64,000 nucleotides of DNA, taken from the NCBI GenBank assembly GCA_030018455.1, contig JASEFU010000008.1, positions 1 to 64,000 on the forward strand, written 5' to 3'. Source of the DNA: Dehalococcoidia bacterium (GTDB lineage Bacteria > Chloroflexota > Dehalococcoidia > DSTF01 > JALHUB01). Below the pieces are notes generated by a model, which was not told where the DNA came from, made no database searches, and saw only the letters and a list, made by a program, of their open reading frames with translations. Shown piece by piece: positions 58,418 to 64,000 of this stretch. Each line of letters starts with the position of its first letter. Within the stretch, counting starts at the first letter, position 1. The position numbers were made by a program, and so were the translations under genes.

Positions 58418-59626
58418 CTACGCGCGTTCGCTCACGATCCAGCTCAGCGAGTCCCCGGCGCCGCTGCGCGAGTCCTTCTTCTCCCGCTTCGCTTCTTCGA
58501 GCGACGCCTCGACCGCCTCCAGCAACTCTTCGCGGTTGCTGCCGTCTTCAGGATAGCAGGCGATGGCCACGCTTGCCGTCACCGGCTCAGGCGGCCCGCT
58601 GCCCCCAAACACCGTGACCTGGCCGATCTGCGCCAGCAGCTTGCTCGCCAGCGCCACCGCCGAAGCTCGATTGCTCTCCGGCAGCAGCAGCGCGAACTCG
58701 TCGTTTCCGTAGCGCGCCGTCAGTTCCGGCTCCTTAAGCGAGGTCGCGAGGGTCATCGCGACGGAGCGGAGGAGCTTGTCGCCCATCGTCGGACCGTAGC
58801 TCTCGTTAAAGACGCTGAAGCCGTCGATATCGAAGAGGACGATTGAAAGGGCACGGCTGTAGCGGCGGGCGCGGGTTATCTCCTCCGACAGCTTCTCCGC
58901 GAAGTGACGGCGGTTGTACAGCCACGTCACCTCGTCGACTTCACCAAAGCGGCCGGCCGCGTTCTGATCGAGCGCCGCCTTAAGCGCCAGCATGCAGTGG
59001 CCGGCCAGCATCTCCAGCATCTCGACGTCGATGTCCTCGTGATCAAACATGAAGGTGATGAGTCCCAGCGGTTCGTCGCCTATGACGAGCGGCACCATCG
59101 CCAGCTTCTTCACGTCCAGCCGCTTCTGTCCGCTTTCGCAGCTTTGCCGGCCGAGAACGTCCTCGGCGAGGTCGCGCACCGTGCTCGTCAGCACCACTTC
59201 GCCACCCTCGAGAACGATGCGGCGCGTGCTCCGGAGATACAGGGGAAACTCGAGTTGCGTCATCTCCGCCTCGAAGGCCAGGGACGCCTGGTCCAGCCGC
59301 GGGTCGTTCGTTCCCTCCAGCGGCTTGGCGTGCAGCACGTCCCGCCGCCTGTCGAGCAGCAGTGGATAGACGATCTTTGCACCTGTAATGTCCGGCGCCC
59401 GTTCGAGGAAGAGGGCCATCATCTCTTCTGTCGTGCCGGCGCTGTGGAGCAGCAGCGACAGTAAGTTAAGCTCGTGCAGCCGGCGCACCTTCGCTTGCAG
59501 CACCCCCGGCTCAAGCTCCGCGCCGTCGCCTTCGGCTGCGCGGCGCTTCGTCTTCTCCGAGCCCAGAAGCCACCTGCCTATGCCTCCTTTCATCGGCTGC
59601 CGCTCCTCTTTCTGCATCATCTCCAT
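58418..59626 (-). CDS. GAF-GGDEF protein with GNDEF signature
   Basis: A 402-aa protein with a GAF-like sensory domain (about 50-215) and a C-terminal diguanylate-cyclase domain (225-385). WLYNRRHF and the metal-binding FDIDGF (Asp266, Asp268) are present, but the active-site GGDEF reads GNDEF (307-311), and the inhibitory RxxD site upstream is replaced by KEPE. The second Gly is normally needed for GTP binding, so cyclase activity may be low or lost while regulatory binding persists. The gene for a coiled-coil protein lies just upstream on the same strand. Confidence 0.83.
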   Translation of the reverse strand: MEMMQKEERQPMKGGIGRWLLGSEKTKRRAAEGDGAELEPGVLQAKVRRLHELNLLSLLLHSAGTTEEMMALFLERAPDITGAKIVYPLLLDRRRDVLHAKPLEGTNDPRLDQASLAFEAEMTQLEFPLYLRSTRRIVLEGGEVVLTSTVRDLAEDVLGRQSCESGQKRLDVKKLAMVPLVIGDEPLGLITFMFDHEDIDVEMLEMLAGHCMLALKAALDQNAAGRFGEVDEVTWLYNRRHFAEKLSEEITRARRYSRALSIVLFDIDGFSVFNESYGPTMGDKLLRSVAMTLATSLKEPELTARYGNDEFALLLPESNRASAVALASKLLAQIGQVTVFGGSGPPEPVTASVAIACYPEDGSNREELLEAVEASLEEAKREKKDSRSGAGDSLSWIVSERA

Positions 59627-59644
59627 GAATTCTCGCTCCCCGAA

Positions 59645-60508
59645 TCAACTGCTTCGGGCGCTTCGACCTATCTGCACCAGCAACGTGCTCTCATCATGGG
59701 TCATGACGCTGCATTCCTGCTTCAGCGTCTTGCTTATCGCGCTCTCCACCTCCGCCGCCGCTATCTCTTCCGTCGCTTCGATGGCGATTGATGCGACGCC
59801 GTTCATGTAGCCGATAAGCGACAGATTGCGGATGGCAGCAACATTGTTCAGCGCCTGGTGCAGCGGCACGAGGTCTACCGGCTTCCCCGGCTCCTCGACC
59901 GTCATCCGGTATGAGTAGGCCGCGATGGTATCATCGGGCACCAGCGTGACCGGCTTTAGCGCCGCCCGCGGCTCGAGGGCGACCGGCTCCGGCGCCTCCT
60001 CCGGCTCCCTTCGGGGCTGCGGCCTTGCCCTTTCCTCCGACCGGCGCCTGAACGACTCCCATCCGACGTCCTGCGGGGTCACCGCTGCCTTCGGTGGCTC
60101 TTCTGCCGGCTCCGGCACGACCTCCGGTTCCTCCTCGTCGACATCTTCTACGAGCGTGGGAACCACCGGTCGGGGGAACGGCGTCGGCGTGCGCGCGTCT
60201 TCCACGGAACGCTGCGATGGGACGCTCCCTCTCAGCGCGTCCTCCAGGTTCGTCAGGCTCTGCCAGAGCGGCGCCATATCCTGCATCGTGCGGCGCAGGA
60301 AGCGAATCGCTTCCGCCGCGTCGTCGATGCTCTTCTGGACGGAACGCAAAGCCTCCGTCCAGCCCTGCATCGCCGCCTTCAGGTCGTCGCCGGCAAGGGA
60401 TGACTCAGGCCCGCCGGAGCCGTCCTCCGGCTCGCTGTCGTTCTCGAGGCCGTCGCCGTTTTCTTCGGGCGCAACCGAGTCAGCAAGGTCTGGCATTTGA
60501 CGCAGCAC
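59645..60508 (-). CDS. Hypothetical acidic/Pro-rich protein with small C-terminal alpha/beta domain
   Basis: A 287-aa protein: an acidic N-terminus, a helical segment (about 40-95, LRSVQKSIDDAAEAIRFLRRTM), a Pro/Glu-rich linker (100-195), and a compact C-terminal domain (205-280, YRMTVEEPGKPVDLVPLHQ to MTHDESTLLVQIG) with a beta-alpha-beta pattern like HMA/ACT-type folds but no metal-binding Cys pair. Function unknown. It lies 18 bases upstream of the GGDEF gene, so the two probably work in one pathway. The start could be Met 60508 or Met 60496. Confidence 0.6.
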   Translation of the reverse strand: MLRQMPDLADSVAPEENGDGLENDSEPEDGSGGPESSLAGDDLKAAMQGWTEALRSVQKSIDDAAEAIRFLRRTMQDMAPLWQSLTNLEDALRGSVPSQRSVEDARTPTPFPRPVVPTLVEDVDEEEPEVVPEPAEEPPKAAVTPQDVGWESFRRRSEERARPQPRREPEEAPEPVALEPRAALKPVTLVPDDTIAAYSYRMTVEEPGKPVDLVPLHQALNNVAAIRNLSLIGYMNGVASIAIEATEEIAAAEVESAISKTLKQECSVMTHDESTLLVQIGRSARSS

Positions 60509-60720
60509 CCACCGGAGAGCGTGTCTGTGATAGAAGCTCTCTCATAGGATCTTCGGCATTTTGCGCGCTGCCAGCATTCCCGCCCCCCCCGCCCGGGGCT
60601 CCTGTGGCCCATAACTTTGGCCTTCCTGTAAGATTCTGCCTGGCCGAACGCGCCGCCCTGCTCCGCCTTTCGATACAACCTCGGGGCGGGCGGCAACCGA
60701 GCCGGAAGGAGGACGGAAGC

Positions 60721-61758
60721 GTGAAAGCAGTGGTCTTCGAAGAGCACGGCGGCCCTGAGGTGCTGAAGTACACCGACGTGCCGGAACCGGTGATATCGCC
60801 GAATGAGGTCCTTATCAAGATAAAGGCCTCCGGCTGCAACTATAACGACGTCTGGGCGCGCCGCGGCATGCCCGGCATGTCGGTGATCATGCCCCACATC
60901 TCGGGAAGCGACGCCTCAGGTGAAGTGGTCGAAGTCGGGAGTGAAGTCAAGAACGTCAAGCCGGGCGATGAGGTCGTCGTCTTCAGCAGCCTCAGCTGCG
61001 GCGTCTGCGAGGCCTGCGCCCGCGGCGACGTCTTCTTCTGCCGCCAGTTCAAGATATGGGGCTTCCAGACCGGCCCCCTCGACGGCGGCCACGCCGAGTA
61101 CGCGAAAGTCCCCGCCTTCAACGTCGTCCCCAAGCCGGCGAACCTGAGCCATGAGCAGGCGGCCTCGATGCCCCTCGTGCTCTTTACCGCATGGCGCATG
61201 CTCGTCACCAGGGCGAAGATCAAGCCCGGCGACTTCGTGCTGGTTTGGGGCGCCGGCGGCGGTCTGGGCACGATGGCGGTGCAGATATGCCGGCTGCACA
61301 ACGCCCGCGCAATTGCCGTCGCCAACAACGATGACAAGCTCGAAGTGGCGAAGCAGTTGGGCGCCGCCTACACCATCAACCGCGGCAAACAGAACGTCGC
61401 CGAGGAGGTGCGGAAGATCACCGACCGACGCGGGGTCGACATCGTATTCGAGCACGTGGGCGAGGCGACGTGGGAGACGAGCGTGCAGTGCCTGAAGTGG
61501 GGCGGGACGATAGTTACTTGCGGCGCCACCAGCGGCTTCGAGGCGAAGACGGACATCCGCTTTCTCTGGAACAAGCAGCTTAACCTGCTCGGCTCGCACA
61601 TGGCGAACAAGGCGGAGTTCCTGGAGGCGTTGCGCTTTGTGGAGAGCGGCGACATCAGGCCGGCGATATTCATCGCGCTGCCGTTGAAAGAGGCGGGCCT
61701 CGCGCAGCAGCAGATGGAGGACGGCCGCGTGATAGGGAAGATCGTACTCAGCCGCTAG
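60721..61758 (+). CDS. Zinc-dependent alcohol dehydrogenase (MDR family)
   Basis: A 345-aa medium-chain dehydrogenase/reductase. The GroES-like domain carries the four-Cys structural zinc loop CGVCEACARGDVFFC near 97-111, and the Rossmann domain has VLVWGAGGGLGTMAVQICRL near 175. ISGSDASGEVVEVG and GPLDGGHAEYAKV are family blocks. Some relatives reduce enoyl-CoA (crotonyl-CoA reductase-like), which would suit the acyl-CoA genes of the window, but the substrate is not established. GTG 60721 follows AAGGAGG at good spacing. Its stop overlaps the convergent ArsA-like gene by four bases. Confidence 0.88.
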   Translation: MKAVVFEEHGGPEVLKYTDVPEPVISPNEVLIKIKASGCNYNDVWARRGMPGMSVIMPHISGSDASGEVVEVGSEVKNVKPGDEVVVFSSLSCGVCEACARGDVFFCRQFKIWGFQTGPLDGGHAEYAKVPAFNVVPKPANLSHEQAASMPLVLFTAWRMLVTRAKIKPGDFVLVWGAGGGLGTMAVQICRLHNARAIAVANNDDKLEVAKQLGAAYTINRGKQNVAEEVRKITDRRGVDIVFEHVGEATWETSVQCLKWGGTIVTCGATSGFEAKTDIRFLWNKQLNLLGSHMANKAEFLEALRFVESGDIRPAIFIALPLKEAGLAQQQMEDGRVIGKIVLSR

Positions 61759-62945
61759 CGCCGGGCCGGTCTCGGCGTCTCGCGCTTGAAGAGGATGTTG
61801 AGGCGCGCGTCCTCCATCTCGGCGTTGACTGCGCGCCGTCCGGCGAGGACGCGCGGCAGCAGCACCTCGCGACGGTACGGCCCCGCGCGCACCGTCAGTT
61901 CGTCGCCCCGTTGCGCCAGCGACACCTCCGTTTTCTTCACGAAAGGCAGCGCCAGGCTCAACACGTAGTCGCCGTCGCTGGAGCGCACCTCCTGGGCAAC
62001 GTAGGGGTAGAAGATATCGCTTGGGTCGCGTTCTCCGAACATGTGCCCCGACATCTCGCGCAGCCTGTCGAGCCCGACCACCTCGCGTCCCGCCAGCGGC
62101 GCCGTCAGGACGGGCAGCGGCGAAAACGCCTCCTCGATCCGCTTCCGGTGCCGTCGCTGCGCCTTCCTCCACGCCGCGAAGTAGTCCGACTCCACCTGCT
62201 CCGGCAGCACCCGGTTGCAGATGACGGCGTCGGTCACGTAGCCGTACAGGTTGAGGTAGGTGAAACTGCGCTGCGTCTCCTTGATGACCATCTTCTCGGG
62301 GTTGACCACGAGGCGCACGGTGCAGACCTCCGCGTTCGTGAGGAGCGCGTGTAGGCGCATGAGCCGGTGCAGCAGGTCCTCCGCGGCGTCGAACACCTTT
62401 CTGTCCGGTACGGGCATGCCGGTCAGTCCCCGGACGACGGGGCCCGCGATCTGCGCCACCCTTCTCTCCACGGGCAGCACCTTATCGACCCACCAGCGCG
62501 CCGATTCGGGAAACGCGAGCAGGCTCAGCGTCTGTCCCGTGGGCGCGCAGTCGACGATGACCACGTCGTAGTTGCCGCTCTCGTAGTGGTCGCTCACCCA
62601 GAAGAGGCTGGCAAGCTCTTCCATTCCCGGCAGCACGGCCACCTCTTCCGCCTCCAGCTCCTGCATGCCCTGCCAGATGAGGAGCGCGGTCAGCCACTCC
62701 TGGACGATTCCCCACCAGTTCTTAATGCTGAAGTAGACGTCGCTTTCCTGCGCCCAGAGGTTCTCCGTCACGGGCACCGGCTGCGGGCCCAGCGGCGTGT
62801 CGAACGAGTCGGCGAGGCTGTGGGCGGTGTCCGTGCTCATCACGACGGTGCGGTAGCCCATGTCCGCCGCGCGCAGGGCGGTTGCCGCCGCCGCCGTCGT
62901 CTTCCCGACTCCGCCCTTGCCCGTGTAGAGGATGATGCGCGGCAC
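61755..62945 (-). CDS. ArsA/Get3-family ATPase with C-terminal HSP20-like domain
   Basis: A 396-aa P-loop ATPase with TGKGGVGKTT (residues 8-17), STDTAHSLADSFD and VIVDCAPTGQTL, as in ArsA/Get3 proteins. The C-terminal 80 residues (SSDGDYVLSLALPFVKK, VSLAQRGDELTVRAGPYRRE) form the HSP20-like domain appended to many bacterial ArsA proteins. The arsenite-binding Cys triad of true ArsA is not evident, so arsenite pumping is not supported; a role in membrane-protein targeting or another partner-driven function is more likely. It begins five bases after the RND gene's stop, in one operon. Confidence 0.88.
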   Translation of the reverse strand: MPRIILYTGKGGVGKTTAAAATALRAADMGYRTVVMSTDTAHSLADSFDTPLGPQPVPVTENLWAQESDVYFSIKNWWGIVQEWLTALLIWQGMQELEAEEVAVLPGMEELASLFWVSDHYESGNYDVVIVDCAPTGQTLSLLAFPESARWWVDKVLPVERRVAQIAGPVVRGLTGMPVPDRKVFDAAEDLLHRLMRLHALLTNAEVCTVRLVVNPEKMVIKETQRSFTYLNLYGYVTDAVICNRVLPEQVESDYFAAWRKAQRRHRKRIEEAFSPLPVLTAPLAGREVVGLDRLREMSGHMFGERDPSDIFYPYVAQEVRSSDGDYVLSLALPFVKKTEVSLAQRGDELTVRAGPYRREVLLPRVLAGRRAVNAEMEDARLNILFKRETPRPARR

Positions 62946-62949
62946 GGCG

Positions 62950-64000
62950 TTATCGCTCCTCTTTCTCGCGCGGACGCGGTAGGCGTCGGAAGCGCGCCGA
63001 AACCGGCTCTTCGGGCCGCTCTTCTGGTTTCTCTGTGCGGGGCTCCTCGCGCTTGCCTATCTCCGCCGGCCGCGTGGCTACGGGCTTCATCCTCATCTTC
63101 CCCCTCAGGTCCATAACGATACTGTACACCACGGGCACGACCAGAAGGGTCAGGAACGTGGAGGTGAACAGTCCGCCGATGACTACCGTCGCGAGCTCCG
63201 CCGCCACAAGCGCCCCCTGATGGAAGCCCATCGCCAGGGGCACCAGCGCCAGCATGGTGGCGAGGGCGGTCATCAGTATCGGGCGCAGGCGTGTCCGGCC
63301 GCCCTGAATGAGAGCGTCGCGCGGCTCCGACCCTTCCTGCACCAGGCGCCGCACCAGGTCCATCAACACGATGGCGTTCGTCACCACGATGCCGACGAGC
63401 ATGAGGATGCCGATCAGGGCCGAAAGGCTGAGTGTGCGGTCCGTGATGTAGAGGGCGAAGAACGCGCCTATCGTCGCCAGCGGCAGCGAGAAGAGGATGA
63501 CGAACGGCTCCAGCAACGAGCCGAAGAACAGCACCATCACGATGTAGACCAGCACAATCGCCAGTCCGATGCCGACGTACATGGAGTTGAAGCTCTCTTC
63601 TATCTGGCTGAGCACGCCCCCGACCTGGACCTCCACGCTCTCCGGCAAATCGAGGGCCTCAATGTCGTCTTTCACTTTATTCGCCGCCGCTGCCGTGTCC
63701 TTCGCCACGATGTCGCCCGTCACGGTCACCGCCGGCCGCTCGTCTACGCGCGTGATCTGCGCTGGTCTCTGCACGAGCTCAACGTCAGCCACGGAATCGA
63801 GAGGGACGCCGTTGCTACCCACCGGTAATTGACGCAGGTTTTCGAGATCGGCAAGGTTTTCTGCCGCGATCGTCAGGACCACGTCGGCCGAACGGTCATT
63901 ATCGATGGGCGCCTGCGCCACCGTCTGCCCGATGAGCAGGTCACGCATGTAGGCCGCTATCTCCTGCGGGCTGAGCCCGGCGAGGAATGCCGCGTTCGCG
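62950..64000 (-). CDS. RND-family efflux transporter (partial)
   Basis: The C-terminal third of an AcrB/HAE1-type RND transporter; the gene continues past the window edge, so its start is missing. Visible are the porter-domain end (LPVGSNGVPLDSVADVELVQRP), then membrane helices with VLVYIVMVLFFGSLLEP, LPLATIGAFFALYI, LIGILMLVGIVVTNAIVLMD and the conserved GGRTRLRPILMTALATMLALVPLA. The C-terminal tail is long, basic and acidic-mixed. It would use the proton motive force to export a substrate or insert lipids. No periplasmic adaptor gene is visible in the window. Confidence 0.92.
   Translation of the reverse strand, partial: ANAAFLAGLSPQEIAAYMRDLLIGQTVAQAPIDNDRSADVVLTIAAENLADLENLRQLPVGSNGVPLDSVADVELVQRPAQITRVDERPAVTVTGDIVAKDTAAAANKVKDDIEALDLPESVEVQVGGVLSQIEESFNSMYVGIGLAIVLVYIVMVLFFGSLLEPFVILFSLPLATIGAFFALYITDRTLSLSALIGILMLVGIVVTNAIVLMDLVRRLVQEGSEPRDALIQGGRTRLRPILMTALATMLALVPLAMGFHQGALVAAELATVVIGGLFTSTFLTLLVVPVVYSIVMDLRGKMRMKPVATRPAEIGKREEPRTEKPEERPEEPVSARFRRLPRPREKEER

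Noticed and set aside
61755-62945. Arsenic resistance operon
   Set aside because: The ArsA-like protein lacks evident arsenite-binding Cys residues, and there is no arsB, arsC, arsD or arsR nearby.

Overview
The window is high-GC, densely coded DNA. It most resembles a Chloroflexota bacterium, perhaps of the Dehalococcoidia or a relative. That placement is inferred from gene content: a leucine T-box, tandem GYD-domain proteins, a DUF1786 protein, CaiB/BaiF CoA-transferases, a thiolase/DUF35 pair, an ArsA-type ATPase with a C-terminal HSP20-like domain, and a class-F-like sortase. No rRNA gene is present to settle it. Base 1 lies inside a repeat that recurs at 20.2 kb, so the window probably begins at an assembly break in an IS-like element.

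1-20 kb is mostly housekeeping. It holds rsmG, a Yip1-type membrane protein, a CoA-transferase, tRNA-Ala(GGC), a T-box (Leu specifier CTC) ahead of an MgtC-like gene and leuS, a lipoprotein hydrolase, an rsmD-coaD-coiled-coil operon, and an HtrA protease coupled to a GH18-like pseudo-glycosidase. greA follows, with a terminator-like hairpin in its leader, then lysS with a HAD phosphatase, a Nudix gene with serS, two GYD genes, a DUF1786 gene and a secreted Thr/Pro-rich surface protein.

20-28 kb starts with a decayed 292-bp IS-like element. An acyl-CoA block follows: an HMG-CoA-synthase-like protein fused to a DUF35 zinc ribbon, a thiolase, an NDP-forming acyl-CoA synthetase alpha-type protein and an AMP-forming acyl-CoA synthetase. 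A degenerate HD-GYP protein and a small zinc ribbon sit among them. Between the acyl-CoA synthetase and the convergent hypoxanthine phosphoribosyltransferase (fused to a nuclease-like domain) is a promoter followed by a candidate structured RNA.

29.4-55 kb is one long, almost entirely plus-strand surface-glycan locus. It encodes a Wzm/Wzt-type ABC exporter, methyltransferases, two tandem hexapeptide acyltransferases, a dual-specificity phosphatase next to a BY-kinase, a sortase with an LPPTG substrate, and a DUF4012 protein. It also has all four enzymes for GDP-D-glycero-D-manno-heptose (gmhB, hddC, hddA, gmhA), two phosphoglycosyl-transferase-like proteins (one lacking its catalytic motif), a MurJ/Wzx-type flippase, a CsaB-type pyruvyl transferase, GT4 glycosyltransferases, a Wzy/WaaL-type protein and a sugar epimerase. 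A chimeric gene remnant at 52.2 kb shows that the locus has rearranged.

55-64 kb returns to mixed genes on the minus strand: a TIM-barrel protein, a lipoprotein with a carbohydrate-binding-like domain, a second CoA-transferase, a GAF-GGDEF protein with altered signature, a coiled-coil protein, a zinc alcohol dehydrogenase on the plus strand, the ArsA-like ATPase, and an RND transporter cut by the window end.
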